A stretch of DNA of 64,000 bases from an uncultured Treponema sp. (GCF_934725225.1 NZ_CAKVAM010000003.1:1-64000); one strand, 5' to 3'. Positions 9,302 to 19,089 are shown, counted from the first letter of the stretch. The notes: generated by a model not told the origin, from the sequence alone. Made by a program: numbers and translations.

Positions 9302-10791
9302 TAAAATTTTTTTTAGCTTTACTTTTTACATTTTTATTTTTCTCATGCGCCTCTTCTCCAAAAGAAAATGCGGAAGCAGTTTTGCCTTCAGAACCAGAAA
9401 TCGCCGCTGAAGAAGTTCAACCGCAAGAACAAGAAATAGAAAAAACTCAAGAACAAAATCCTGAAATTCCAAATGAAGAAATTCAGCCTGAAAAAAATTC
9501 ATCGGACGAAAATCCGCCGGAAGAAAAAAATCAGGAAGAAATAAAACTTGAGCCGATTGAAGATATTCAAGGATATTACGAAAGCGACCCGGAGCCGGTT
9601 TTTCTTGAAAAGCAGGAAGTCATAGAGCCGATTGAAGAAACAGAAGAAATTCCGCTTGTTCCGCCGGAAGAAAAAATTCAGGAAGAAAATTCAGAGCCTG
9701 AAAAAGAAGAAAGCGCACCGCAAGAAATTTCCAGCAGTGAAAATGCGGCAGAAGAAATTCAATCCGAGCAAACAGAAATTCCTGCTGAAGAAAAAACAGA
9801 AGTTTCAGAAAATGAAAATTCAAAAACTGAAATTCCAAATGCAGAAAATTCAGAAGAAATAATTTCGCAGCCAGAAATTCAAATTTCAGAAACAAACATT
9901 GAAGAAAATTCCGCAGAATCAAATTCACAAGAAGAAAAAACTGAGCCAGAAAAAATTCCTGTAATTCCATCTCGTTCAGTTTCAATGAAAAACAGCCAGT
10001 ACTTGGACATTGTTTATCCGGGAAAAGGCTGGATTTATCTTGGCGAAGAAGACGGAAAAAATTTAATGCGCTACTTTGGACGGAAAATCGGAGACAAAAA
10101 TACTTCGTTCAGTTTGCGTTCCAGAGAAGAAGGAAAAACAATTCTTCATTTTTATAAAAATGATCAGCTCACCGGCGCTTTTATCGATGATTATTTGGAA
10201 GTTGAAATAAAAGGAAAAAATTTTTCAGCCGAAAGAATTTTAGCTCCTGATTATTCTTCAATTGTTCCGCCTGCGCAAAAAAATGTGAACCAAGAAAAAA
10301 TTTCAAGTCCAGAAATTTCAAGTCAAAAAAATGAGCTTTCTGAAACTTCGCCAAAAATTCCAGAAGAAAAAAAAGTTGATAAAAAAGATTCTGAAAATGA
10401 AAATCCTGCAACACAAAATTCCGCTGAAATTTCTTCTAGCAATGAAGTTGTACCTTCGCAGGAAATTTCTTCAACTTCAATAGAAAAAAACAATTCATCG
10501 GATTCTTCTGCTGATGAGCTTTTAAAAGCCGCGCAGGAAAATTTCAATTCAAAAAAATATAAAGATTCGCTTGCCTGCCTTGAAAGTTTTTTTGAAAAAG
10601 CAGACTCAAGAATTGATGAGGGACTTTTTCTTCAGGCGCAGATTTTCGAATCAAATTCATCAGAAAGAAACATAAAAAATGCGCTTGATAATTATGAAAC
10701 AATTGTCCGCCGCTATCCGCAAAGTTCAGTCTGGAAAAAAGCCAGCGAGCGGGTTACATACTTAAAAAAATTTTATTTCAATATAAGATAA
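9298..10791 (+). CDS. Glu/Pro-rich lipoprotein with C-terminal TPR-like domain
   Basis: The 497-residue protein begins with a hydrophobic signal and the lipobox FFSC-A, predicting a lipid-anchored envelope protein. Residues of about 20-220 are a low-complexity, highly acidic Glu/Pro/Ser/Asn region, followed by a compact domain at about 235-315. A second acidic linker leads to a C-terminal region (about 405-497) with the AxxxFxxxxYxxSLxxLxxFF pattern of tetratricopeptide repeats, like YbgF or BamD-type proteins. The start is GTG with GGAG upstream, overlapping the previous gene. It is probably a periplasmic spacer or scaffold. No known ortholog is recognised with certainty. Confidence 0.75.
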   Translation: MIKFFLALLFTFLFFSCASSPKENAEAVLPSEPEIAAEEVQPQEQEIEKTQEQNPEIPNEEIQPEKNSSDENPPEEKNQEEIKLEPIEDIQGYYESDPEPVFLEKQEVIEPIEETEEIPLVPPEEKIQEENSEPEKEESAPQEISSSENAAEEIQSEQTEIPAEEKTEVSENENSKTEIPNAENSEEIISQPEIQISETNIEENSAESNSQEEKTEPEKIPVIPSRSVSMKNSQYLDIVYPGKGWIYLGEEDGKNLMRYFGRKIGDKNTSFSLRSREEGKTILHFYKNDQLTGAFIDDYLEVEIKGKNFSAERILAPDYSSIVPPAQKNVNQEKISSPEISSQKNELSETSPKIPEEKKVDKKDSENENPATQNSAEISSSNEVVPSQEISSTSIEKNNSSDSSADELLKAAQENFNSKKYKDSLACLESFFEKADSRIDEGLFLQAQIFESNSSERNIKNALDNYETIVRRYPQSSVWKKASERVTYLKKFYFNIR

Positions 10792-10807
10792 TTTTTGGAG
10801 AAACAAA

Positions 10808-11503
10808 ATGAAAAAAATTTTAACATTAGCAGTTTTTGTTCTTTTTGCATTTACTTCCTGCAATTTTCGCGCAGAAAAAAATGCGCCTAGAACAATTTCT
10901 GTAACAGGAAAAGGCATTGTAAAACTTTACAACGAAAAAGCTGTAATTTCACTTTCCGTTGTAACAAGAAGCGCAAGCATTTTAACGGCAACCGAAGACA
11001 ATGCGAAGAAAATGGAAGCTGTAAGAAATTCGCTGGAATCGCTTGGAATCGGAAAGGAAAATATTTCAACTTCATCATTTTATATTCAGCAGGAAACTTC
11101 GTATTCAAACGGACGGACAATTCTCGGGCAATACGTGGTTTCAAACAGCATAAATATTTTGATTTCTTCAATTGAAAAAACTGGGCAGATAATCGACGGA
11201 GCTGTAAAGGCTGGCGCAAATCAGTTTGACTCACTTTCATTTTCCGCAGGAGAAACTTCAGATGCAGAAAAGCAGGCTAGAATTCTTGCGTTGCGTGATG
11301 CTGAACAAAAAGCAGTTACTCTTGCAAGCACAAGCGGATGCTCAGTCGGAAAAATCATTTCAATAAAAGAGCGTCCGGCTATCACAGAAAGTATATCGAA
11401 CACAGTTTTATACGCGGCAAAAATGGAAAGCAGCTCCACTCCAGTTTCAGGAGGAAAAACTTCCGTTTCTGTAAATGTTGAAGTAGTTTACGAAATTCAG
11501 TAA
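10808..11503 (+). CDS. SIMPL domain (DUF541) lipoprotein
   Basis: The 231-residue protein has a signal peptide ending in the lipobox FTSC-N. It then follows the SIMPL/DUF541 pattern: RTISVTGKG near the start, YxVSNSI in the middle, and Ala/Lys-rich helices before a final VNVEVVYEI strand. Family members are periplasmic or outer-surface proteins of uncertain function, with some linked to oxidative stress. It lies 16 nt downstream of the TPR lipoprotein with GGAG before its ATG and probably ends the smc transcript. Confidence 0.88.
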   Translation: MKKILTLAVFVLFAFTSCNFRAEKNAPRTISVTGKGIVKLYNEKAVISLSVVTRSASILTATEDNAKKMEAVRNSLESLGIGKENISTSSFYIQQETSYSNGRTILGQYVVSNSINILISSIEKTGQIIDGAVKAGANQFDSLSFSAGETSDAEKQARILALRDAEQKAVTLASTSGCSVGKIISIKERPAITESISNTVLYAAKMESSSTPVSGGKTSVSVNVEVVYEIQ

Positions 11504-11535
11504 ACTGATTATATTTTATTTCATAGAGGCAAAAA

Positions 11536-12873
11536 ATGTTGGACTACAGATTTATTAAAGACAATCTTGAAGCAGTAAAGAAAAATATCATAGACCGCAA
11601 CATGGATCCTGCAAAAGCTGACGCAGATTTAGTAGTGAAGCTTTTTGATGAACGCACAGCTCTTACAACTGAATTGCAGAATCTTCAGCAGAAAAGAAAT
11701 GCAAATGCGGCGGCAATGAAACAAAAACTTGATCCAGAAACAAGAGCAAAATATATTGAGGAAGGAAAAAGCATAAAGGACGCAGTTTCTTCCGCGGAAG
11801 CAAAACTTTCAGAACTCGAAGTAAAACTTGAAGAAGCCGGACGCCAGATTCCAAACATGGCAAATCCAGAAGTTCCAGTCGGAAAAGTTGACACAGAAAA
11901 TCTTGAAGTAAAAAAAGTCGGTCAGCCGAGAAAATTCGACTTCAAGCCAAAAAGCCATGTTGAGCTTGGCGAGTCATTGGATTTGATTGACTTTGAGCGT
12001 GGAACAAAAGTTTCAGGAGCAAAATTTTATTATCTTAAAAATGAAGCGGTTTTTCTTGAGCAGGCGCTTATCATGTACGCTCTCAATATTTTGCGCAAAC
12101 ACGGATTTACAACATTTATAACTCCAGACATTGCACGTGAAGAAGTTTTAAAAGGAATTGGATTTAATCCGCGCGGAAACGAAAGCAATGTTTATGCAAT
12201 CGAAGACGAAGGAACTTGCCTTGTTGCAACTGCGGAAATAACACTCGGCGGCTATCATTCAGGAGAAATTCTTGACAAGTCAAAACTTCCGCTTATGTAC
12301 TGCGGACTTTCACATTGCTTTAGACGTGAAGCAGGAGCTGCAGGTCAGTTCAGCAAAGGACTTTACAGAGTTCATCAGTTTGATAAAGTTGAAATGTTTG
12401 TTTACTGCCTTCCAGAGCAGAGCGATTCACTTCATGAAAAACTCCGCTTAATTGAAGAAGAAATTTTCAGCGGACTTGGACTTCCGTTCCGTGTTGTTGA
12501 TACTTGCACTGGTGACTTGGGCGCGCCTGCTTACAGAAAGTGGGACTTGGAAGCCTGGATGCCTGGCCGCGCTGACGAAAATCATCCAGACGGAGATTAC
12601 GGTGAAGTAACTTCAACTTCAAACTGCACAGATTATCAGGCCCGCAGACTGAATGTAAAATACCATGACGATGATGGAAAAAACAAATACGTTCACATGC
12701 TTAACGGAACGGCTGTTGCAGTTGGAAGAGCGATGCTTGCAATTCTTGAAAATTATCAGAATGAAGACGGCTCTGTAACAATTCCGGAAGCTCTTGTTCC
12801 TTACTGCGGATTCGACAAAATCGGACCAAAGACAGACGTAGCTTCTCCAGTTTACAAAACAATTAAAAAATAA
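11536..12873 (+). CDS. serS: Serine--tRNA ligase
   Basis: The 445-residue class II synthetase charges tRNA-Ser, and tRNA-Sec if one exists. The N-terminal tRNA-binding coiled coil spans about residues 1-110. The catalytic core has motif 2 in HCFRREAGAAG and motif 3 in NGTAVAVGRAMLAILEN, with the serine-site TAEITLGGYHSGE segment between them. Length is slightly above the usual 425-430. The ATG is preceded by AGAGG at a good distance. Confidence 0.97.
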   Translation: MLDYRFIKDNLEAVKKNIIDRNMDPAKADADLVVKLFDERTALTTELQNLQQKRNANAAAMKQKLDPETRAKYIEEGKSIKDAVSSAEAKLSELEVKLEEAGRQIPNMANPEVPVGKVDTENLEVKKVGQPRKFDFKPKSHVELGESLDLIDFERGTKVSGAKFYYLKNEAVFLEQALIMYALNILRKHGFTTFITPDIAREEVLKGIGFNPRGNESNVYAIEDEGTCLVATAEITLGGYHSGEILDKSKLPLMYCGLSHCFRREAGAAGQFSKGLYRVHQFDKVEMFVYCLPEQSDSLHEKLRLIEEEIFSGLGLPFRVVDTCTGDLGAPAYRKWDLEAWMPGRADENHPDGDYGEVTSTSNCTDYQARRLNVKYHDDDGKNKYVHMLNGTAVAVGRAMLAILENYQNEDGSVTIPEALVPYCGFDKIGPKTDVASPVYKTIKK

Positions 12874-12891
12874 AAATAGGAAGTTAAAATT

Positions 12892-13989
12892 ATGGAAGAC
12901 AAAAATTATTCAAAAGGCATTTTTTACATTTTACTCTTTGCTTCCATAATTTTGACGACTGTCATTCTAAAAATCACATCTTCATTTTTTATTCCGCTCA
13001 CACTCGCCTTGATGCTTTCGTTCGTTTTTTATCCATTTGTAAAGAACCTTACGAAATTTCATATTCCGTGGATTGTAGGAATAATTTTAGTTGTGATTTT
13101 AGCGGCGGCGGCGTTTTTTATAATCGGAAATCTTTTGGTTGCAAGCTGCCGGACAGTGTTAAATGCTTATCCAAAATATGAAGCAAGATTCACAACGGTC
13201 TACAGTTTAATTGCCGAAACGTTCCATATTCCGTTTGACGAAAATTCATCGCTGATTATAAACCTTTGGAATTCATTGGGCGTAAGGACATTTGTTCAGA
13301 ATTTCGCATTAGCGGCAAGCGGCTATATGTTTTCAACTGCAAAAGTCATACTTGTAATCGCGCTGTTCATTGTTTTCTTTTTAATTGAAATCCGCGGAAT
13401 GAAAGAAAAAGTAAAAACTGCGTTTCCGGAAGAGCATCTTAATAGAAAAATAATGTTCATAATAACAAAAACAATCGCAGAAGTAACGCGCTACATTTCC
13501 ATAAAATTTTTGATTTCATTTTTCACAGGACTTCTCGTGTTCTTGTTCTGCTTTATGATTGGACTTGACTTTGCCATTATCTGGGGATTTCTTGCGTTCA
13601 TTTTGAATTTTATCCCAACGTTCGGCTCTATTTTTTCCTGGGCGCTTACAACAGGATTTGCGGTTCTTCAGTTTTATCCTTCATTTGGAAAAATCCTTTA
13701 TGTTGGAATAGCCGTGCTTGCAGTCAATTTTATTCTCGGAAATATTATCGAGCCTCGCTGGGAAGGTTCAGATCTTGGAATTTCTCCGTTTCTTATTCTT
13801 GTAAGCCTTTCGCTTTGGGGCTGGCTTTGGGGATTTATTGGAATGATTCTTGCAGTTCCGATTCTTGTAATTATAAAAATCATCTGCGAAAATATTCAAT
13901 TCCTAAATCCAATCGGAGTTCTTTTGGGAAACAAAATAAATTTCAATAACAGAAAAAGAAATTTTTCACTTTTCAGCAGAAAAAATTAA
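12892..13989 (+). CDS. AI-2E family transporter (YdiK/PerM-like permease)
   Basis: The 365-residue polytopic membrane protein has paired hydrophobic segments at the N terminus, a soluble insert at about residues 85-130, and a C-terminal block with the family's conserved GFLAFILNFIPTFGS and IIEPRWEGSDLGISPFLIL segments. Members are diverse: some export autoinducer-2, others act as Na+/H+ antiporters, so the substrate is open. AGGAAG lies before the ATG. It sits 18 nt after serS and converges on a minus-strand gene. Confidence 0.9.
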   Translation: MEDKNYSKGIFYILLFASIILTTVILKITSSFFIPLTLALMLSFVFYPFVKNLTKFHIPWIVGIILVVILAAAAFFIIGNLLVASCRTVLNAYPKYEARFTTVYSLIAETFHIPFDENSSLIINLWNSLGVRTFVQNFALAASGYMFSTAKVILVIALFIVFFLIEIRGMKEKVKTAFPEEHLNRKIMFIITKTIAEVTRYISIKFLISFFTGLLVFLFCFMIGLDFAIIWGFLAFILNFIPTFGSIFSWALTTGFAVLQFYPSFGKILYVGIAVLAVNFILGNIIEPRWEGSDLGISPFLILVSLSLWGWLWGFIGMILAVPILVIIKIICENIQFLNPIGVLLGNKINFNNRKRNFSLFSRKN

Positions 13990-14011
13990 TTAGCCGAATT
14001 CAAAAAGTTTC

Positions 14012-14992
14012 TTATTCGCCTAAGATTTTTCCAGTGATTCTTTCATACAAGAACCTGGAATCTTCTTCTTTTAAATTTTCATATTTAAGGGCGACACATT
14101 TTATATTTTTTGAATTTTCGTTTTCATAAATTTTTTCAACAGAACATTCAACTTGAACTGTTCTCTTTAAAAGCTTGTTTTCCGAAAGCGTAAAGAAAAG
14201 CGAAAGGTTGTACTTTAATTCAGAATCAAGATTTTCAGAATTTTCAGCGCAGGCAAGCACAATTCTTTTGTCGTCAGCAAAAATTATAAAAAACGGCTTT
14301 ACTCTGCCCTCTACTGGTTCTTGCGGAAAAATATTTTTTTCAGAAAGATAGCGGACAATGCTCAAAAGCTGAATGCCGTTTCCAATTGGATTTGTCTGCC
14401 CGGATTTTACTTCCTGCACAAACTTTTCAAGGAGCGACTTTGCCTCATGCTGATTTTCTTCTGGAATTTCAGACCACTTTGGAGTAGAAAAAATTCTGTA
14501 GCCCTTCATTGGAATGCAGTCGATTTCAACAACAGAATCCGCCGCTTTGTAAGAAATTTTTCCGCTGAAATCGTAATCATTTTTTGAAAAAACTTCTGGA
14601 ATTCTTTTTATGCTTGAAGGAATAACAATCGCAAGTCCTTGGGAACATTCTTTCATCGTTGTAATAAAATAAAGACCAAGATGATTAAAATAAAACTGGA
14701 CTTTTACAAGTTTTCCCAAAAACGGAAGAACCGTGCGCGCAGGATTTTTTAAAAGAATTATTCCCTGGTTCAAAACTTTTATTTGCTCAGAAGGAATTGC
14801 AACAGGAAAAACCGCGCTCGCAGGAATCCGGCTTTCTTTTTCCGGCACAGGAATTTTTTCATCAACCATTTCAACATCAGCCTGCTCAGGCTTTTTCTCA
14901 AGCGTAACGGTCAGAGGAACATTGTCATCCATAAGATATTGAAGCACAAGCTCCCTTTCTATTTTTGTAAGCTCCTTGTTTTCAGACATCAT
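14012..14992 (-). CDS. Hypothetical cytoplasmic protein, possibly PilZ/YcgR-like
   Basis: The 326-residue protein has no signal peptide or membrane segment. The stretch at about residues 95-145, with VKVQFYFNHLGLYF and a later IPSSIKRIPE, resembles the N-terminal domain of YcgR-type proteins. The C-terminal part (about 235-320) ends in a beta-rich segment with LKEEDSRFLYERI, like the end of a PilZ fold. The canonical RxxxR and D/NxSxxG c-di-GMP motifs are not apparent, so ligand binding is doubtful. A strong AGGAGG precedes the start. It lies 8 nt downstream of the lipoprotein gene on the same strand and is probably co-transcribed with it. Confidence 0.55.
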   Translation of the reverse strand: MMSENKELTKIERELVLQYLMDDNVPLTVTLEKKPEQADVEMVDEKIPVPEKESRIPASAVFPVAIPSEQIKVLNQGIILLKNPARTVLPFLGKLVKVQFYFNHLGLYFITTMKECSQGLAIVIPSSIKRIPEVFSKNDYDFSGKISYKAADSVVEIDCIPMKGYRIFSTPKWSEIPEENQHEAKSLLEKFVQEVKSGQTNPIGNGIQLLSIVRYLSEKNIFPQEPVEGRVKPFFIIFADDKRIVLACAENSENLDSELKYNLSLFFTLSENKLLKRTVQVECSVEKIYENENSKNIKCVALKYENLKEEDSRFLYERITGKILGE

Positions 14993-15000
14993 TCCTCCTG

Positions 15001-15621
15001 TTAATTTTTGTTCAAGCTGAAAATTTCAAGCTGAAAAATTTTCCATTCTTGGTTTGTTTTTTTTAAATACGCATAAACGTCAACACTTGAATTTTTTCTG
15101 TCATTTGCTTTAAGAAAAATTCTTACCGGGCATTGATAAATTCCGCCAGAAAAAAACGGCTCGCCCGCAGCATGATTTAAAATATCCGGCTTCATTTCAG
15201 AAAAATCATGCAGAAAAATCACCAGCGAATAAAGATTTTCAGTTTCAAAATATTTTTCGTAATCCGCATTATTTTCAAGTGAATAAAAAAATGAATCAAG
15301 AATTTTTAAAGCGTCCTTGTCCATTGAAGAAATGTCAAGGCTGAACGAATCCTTAAAATTCGGAAAAACAGGTTTTGAATCAACAGAAGCCAAAGCGACA
15401 GAAGCTGGCGACAAAGCTGTTTTTGAAGAAATATTTTTTACAACGGGCAATTTTTCTTTTAAAATATCAGATTCAATTTCGTTTGACCATAAAGAGATTC
15501 TTTCAAAATTTTCTGCGGAACTTTTTAAAGTTTCATCTTTGACTTCAGATTCTTCAACAGAAGCCGCGCATGAAACAAAAAGTGCAACAATTAAAATTCC
15601 AGCTGAAAAAATTCTTATCAT
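15001..15621 (-). CDS. Hypothetical lipoprotein
   Basis: The 206-residue protein begins MIRIFSAGILIVALFVSC-AA, a signal peptide with a good lipobox, so it should be lipid-anchored in the envelope. The rest is soluble and mixed alpha/beta, with a C-terminal strand pattern around RIFLKANDRKNSSVDVYAYL that suggests a small binding domain of NTF2-like type. I cannot name a family. A TATAAT on the minus strand at 15636-15641 lies 14 nt before the start. It is followed by the PilZ-like gene. Confidence 0.7.
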   Translation of the reverse strand: MIRIFSAGILIVALFVSCAASVEESEVKDETLKSSAENFERISLWSNEIESDILKEKLPVVKNISSKTALSPASVALASVDSKPVFPNFKDSFSLDISSMDKDALKILDSFFYSLENNADYEKYFETENLYSLVIFLHDFSEMKPDILNHAAGEPFFSGGIYQCPVRIFLKANDRKNSSVDVYAYLKKTNQEWKIFQLEIFSLNKN

Positions 15622-15711
15622 ATTATTCCGTGCATATTATAATGGGGATTTTTGCAAAAGAAAAGATATTTTTTCAACAAACTAAAAATGCGCTGTTACA
15701 AAAAATAAAGT

Positions 15712-15740
15712 TTGCGGTTTTATGTGTAATATATTATATT
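15712..15740 (+). promoter_or_regulatory. Promoter of the Bax-inhibitor-1 family gene
   Basis: TTGCGG (15712-15717), 17 bp, then TATATT (15735-15740), in the divergent intergenic region. GGAGGA lies just before the start at 15769. Confidence 0.55.
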
Positions 15741-15768
15741 TATAAAAATAAAATTTTCGGAGGAATCT

Positions 15769-16479
15769 ATGGAAAATCAAATGACATTTTACGCTCCAAC
15801 AGAAACTGAAAGGAAACTTTTCTTAACAAGAACTTATTTATGGATGGGAATCGCACTTCTTGTAAGCGCGGCAGTTTCATTTTTCGCGGCAGAATCAGGA
15901 CTGATTATTTCTATTCTGAAGGCAACAGGCGGAATGGGACTTCTCATTCTTTGCATTGCGGAAATCGGACTTGTAATTGGACTCACCTCTTCAATCAGAA
16001 AAATTTCTGTGGCAAACGCAAAGCTTTTGTTCATTTTGTATTCAGCGTTAAACGGACTTACAATTTCTACAATTTTCTTTATATATTCAACAAGCTCAAT
16101 CGCAATCTGCTTTGTTTCCGCCGCGGCAATGTTCTTTGGAATGTCGCTTTACGGACTTAAAACAAAATCTGATCTTACAACTGCCGGACGCTATCTTATG
16201 ATGGCTCTTTTTGGAATTATCATCGCTTCTTTGCTGAATGGAATACTGTTCCTTTTTGGAGCCGGAAGCACAATGTTTGACTGGCTGATTTCTGTTGCTT
16301 CTGTAGTTGTGTTCACAGGACTTACAGCTTATGACTCGCAGAAAATCATGCGCATTTCTTCAAGGGCGGACAGTTCTGACTCATTCAAGAAAATTGCGAT
16401 TTACGGCGCGCTTGAGCTTTATCTTGATTTTATAAATATTTTCCTTTCGCTTTTAAGGCTTTTTGGAAACCGCAAATAA
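15769..16479 (+). CDS. Bax inhibitor-1 / YccA family membrane protein
   Basis: The 236-residue protein has seven predicted membrane segments and the family's ordered landmarks: an N-terminal FLTRTYLWM, a central YSALNGLTISTIFF segment, FTGLTAYDSQKI near residue 184, and a C-terminal IYGALELYLDFINIFLSLLRLFG. Bacterial members (YccA, YbhL, YetJ) are inner-membrane proteins linked to FtsH regulation or pH-gated Ca2+ leak. GGAGGA lies 6 nt before the ATG. It is monocistronic and converges on the helicase gene 3 nt away. Confidence 0.92.
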   Translation: MENQMTFYAPTETERKLFLTRTYLWMGIALLVSAAVSFFAAESGLIISILKATGGMGLLILCIAEIGLVIGLTSSIRKISVANAKLLFILYSALNGLTISTIFFIYSTSSIAICFVSAAAMFFGMSLYGLKTKSDLTTAGRYLMMALFGIIIASLLNGILFLFGAGSTMFDWLISVASVVVFTGLTAYDSQKIMRISSRADSSDSFKKIAIYGALELYLDFINIFLSLLRLFGNRK

Positions 16480-16482
16480 ATT

Positions 16483-18930
16483 TCAGTTAAAAAAATTTTC
16501 AACAGCGTGCAGAATGGCATCCAAAGGAGAATACATTCTTTTTGTCATCGGCACGCTCCGTGTAAAAATTCCGCCGTATTTTTTTTCAACTATGCGGCGG
16601 TCTAAAACAACAACAATGCCTTTGTCATCAGCGCGCCTAACAAGCCGTCCAAAGCCCTGCCTGAATTTTATTACAGCCTGCGGAAGGCTTAGCTGCATAA
16701 AAGGATTTCCGCCTTTCTTTTCAAGAGCTTCACTTCTTGCTGAAAAAACCGGATCATTCGGAACTGCAAATGGAAGCTTCACGATTATCACTTGACTAAG
16801 GCTGCTTCCCGGAACATCAACGCCTTCCCAAAAACTGTCGGTTGCAAACAAAACGCTGTTCGTGTCTTTTTTGAATTTTTCAAGAAGCCTGAACCTGTCT
16901 TCATCGCCCTGCTTAAAAACTTCGATTCCTTTTTCAGAAAGAATGTTCCGACTTGCATTGAAAGTAAATTTCAAGCTGTCATAGGAAGTGAAAAGAACAA
17001 GAGTTTTTCCGCCCGAAGCCAAAATAAGCTTTGGAACTGCATCTTCAACAAAAGTTTGAAAATATGAACTGTCCGGAAAAGGCGCGTCATTCGGAACTGC
17101 GAACAAAACATTTTCTTTGTACGGAAACGGAGAATCAAAACTGTCCTGCGCAACACGCTCTGGCTCTGCAAATGAAATTCCAACACGGCGAGTCCAGTAG
17201 TTGAAATTTCTGTCAATTCGCAAAGTCGCGCTTGTGCAGACAACAGTTTTCATCGGCTCAAAAACACCTGAGTTCATCAAAGGCGCAATGTCCAGCGGAG
17301 TCTGAATAAACTGAACAAAAGTCACAAAATCTTCACCGGGAACTTTCGGAGGAATTTTCACTTTCTGAAGCCAAAAAACAGTGTCGTCCTTTTCTTCCCA
17401 AAGCAAAAAATTTCCGCACAAAGCCGCCAAAGGTTCAAGACGGCGCAGAACAGTCTTTGCTTCCCAGACTGCCGGAACTTCAGAATCCTTGTCATCTATT
17501 TTTTCCAAAACTTCACGCACAAGATTGTTAAATGCAGAAATTGCGGATTTCAGTTTTGAAAGCGCGTTAAAAGTTCCACCGAATTTTTGAGAATTTCCGT
17601 GGTGAATCCTTGCGTTAAAATTTTCATCAAGTTCAAGAATCGAAATCTGATCAAGTTCCAAAAGCGAATCTTTTATTCCATTGACAAGAACCGGCGCGCG
17701 TTCCATGCAGTCATCAGCGGAAGAAAACGCGGCAGCCTGAACAAGAAAACCAGTGTTTGAGCTTCTAAAAGTTCTGAACAAAAGATTAACCTGCTTCATC
17801 ACTTTAAAGCGCGTTATTATTTCACTGAAAAAACTGGTTGCACTGTCTTCAATTCCGTGGGCTTCGTCAAAAACAATCCGTCTGTAAGGAGGCAAAACCG
17901 CAGCGTTATCGTAGCCCGCTCCGCTCATCCGGCTTTCAATGTCTGCAAACAAAAGATGATGGTTTACAATTATTATGTTTGCGCTGGCAGCTTCATTGCG
18001 AACTTTCATCACAAAGCAGTTTTCCCTGAACGGACATCTTCCGCCGAGGCAAGCATCGCTTTCGCTGTTTACTTTTGACCACACGCTTTCAGACGGAAGA
18101 AACGCAAGATCGCTTTTGCTTCCTGTTGAGCTTGTTTTTGCCCATTCATTTATCTTGTCGATAATTTCAATTTCTTCATTAAAAAGGCCTCTGTCGTTTT
18201 CCGCTTCAGAAAGCCTTCGAAGGCAGATATAGTTTTGCCGGCCTTTTAAAAGCACCGCCTTTATTTTTTTTCCGATTAATTTTTGCGCAAACGGAATGTC
18301 TTTTTCAAAAAGCTGCTGCTGAAGATTTATTGTTCCCGTGGAAACAACGACGCATTCCTTGTTTTTTACCGACCAAAGCATTGCCGGAATCAAATACGCA
18401 AAACTTTTTCCAACTCCAGTTCCGGCTTCAAAAACGCCGATTTTTTCCTTATTAAATGAAGACGTGATTTCTTTTGAAAGTGAAATTTGAGACGGACGCT
18501 CCTCGTAGTTTCCGTAGGATTTTGCGAACGGACCTTGGCTTGAAAGGAAAAATGCAGTTTCGTCCTCATTCAAAAGCTCGATTTTTTTAGGCTTGACCGG
18601 CTCCACAACCACATAAACCCGGGAAACTTCATTGTCAACTATGTAAAATCCGAGCGAAGTGTCAGAAGCATTGTACGCAATATTTTGGTCAGCCTCGCTA
18701 GGCGAAAGATTTCCGCTTGGATGATTATGGATTATGACATTTCCTTCTCTTGCGGCGTTTTTATTCACAACTACGGAATTTTCATTTCCGCGCGCGCCAG
18801 CCTGAACCGAAACAACAATGCCTTCTAAATTTATTTTTCCAGCCCAAAAAACTTCATTTCCGTCCGCGTCCTCAATATCAGAGCGCATGGTGTCAATTAC
18901 ATTTTGGCTGAATCTTTTCAAGGCTTCCAT
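16483..18930 (-). CDS. Fusion of a JAMM/RadC-like domain with a DinG-type Fe-S helicase
   Basis: The 815-residue protein has two parts. Residues 1-110 form a JAMM (RadC-like) metalloprotease fold with a complete motif: E26, then H68-N-H70-P-S-G, with S76 and D81 (HxHx10D). Residues of about 145-815 are an XPD/DinG superfamily 2 helicase. It has Walker A GTGVGKS (170-176), a DEAH box (DEAHGIED), and four cysteines (one in NYICLRRL, three in CLGGRCPFRENC) positioned for the [4Fe-4S] cluster, plus C-terminal motif VI (QGFGRLVRR). Such helicases resolve R-loops and unusual structures. The ATG at 18930 is chosen because it begins the conserved domain and follows a strong promoter. An ATG 23 codons earlier is less likely. 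Confidence 0.9.
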   Translation of the reverse strand: MEALKRFSQNVIDTMRSDIEDADGNEVFWAGKINLEGIVVSVQAGARGNENSVVVNKNAAREGNVIIHNHPSGNLSPSEADQNIAYNASDTSLGFYIVDNEVSRVYVVVEPVKPKKIELLNEDETAFFLSSQGPFAKSYGNYEERPSQISLSKEITSSFNKEKIGVFEAGTGVGKSFAYLIPAMLWSVKNKECVVVSTGTINLQQQLFEKDIPFAQKLIGKKIKAVLLKGRQNYICLRRLSEAENDRGLFNEEIEIIDKINEWAKTSSTGSKSDLAFLPSESVWSKVNSESDACLGGRCPFRENCFVMKVRNEAASANIIIVNHHLLFADIESRMSGAGYDNAAVLPPYRRIVFDEAHGIEDSATSFFSEIITRFKVMKQVNLLFRTFRSSNTGFLVQAAAFSSADDCMERAPVLVNGIKDSLLELDQISILELDENFNARIHHGNSQKFGGTFNALSKLKSAISAFNNLVREVLEKIDDKDSEVPAVWEAKTVLRRLEPLAALCGNFLLWEEKDDTVFWLQKVKIPPKVPGEDFVTFVQFIQTPLDIAPLMNSGVFEPMKTVVCTSATLRIDRNFNYWTRRVGISFAEPERVAQDSFDSPFPYKENVLFAVPNDAPFPDSSYFQTFVEDAVPKLILASGGKTLVLFTSYDSLKFTFNASRNILSEKGIEVFKQGDEDRFRLLEKFKKDTNSVLFATDSFWEGVDVPGSSLSQVIIVKLPFAVPNDPVFSARSEALEKKGGNPFMQLSLPQAVIKFRQGFGRLVRRADDKGIVVVLDRRIVEKKYGGIFTRSVPMTKRMYSPLDAILHAVENFFN

Positions 18931-18940
18931 AATCAGCGGT

Positions 18941-18969
18941 ATTTTAGATTGAAAGAAAAAAATGTTCAA
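18941..18969 (-). promoter_or_regulatory. Promoter of the JAMM-DinG helicase (leaderless type)
   Basis: On the minus strand, TTGAAC (18969-18964), 17 bp, then TAAAAT (18946-18941). The -10 box ends 10 nt before the ATG, and no Shine-Dalgarno sequence is present. Confidence 0.65.
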
Positions 18970-19089
18970 CAAGCTGATTTTATATGTGAATAAAATCACA
19001 ATATTTTCTGCAAGCTGTTATAAATTTCACAAGAAAATTGAAAATTCGTCAAAATCGGGTTTAAAAGGCCGTTTTCGTTTTTATTTTCA

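Noticed and set aside
9620..9985. Leu/Phe-rich minus-strand frame and Lys-rich plus-strand frame inside the acidic lipoprotein gene
   Set aside because: Both are by-products of the repetitive Glu codons (GAA/TTC) of the lipoprotein.
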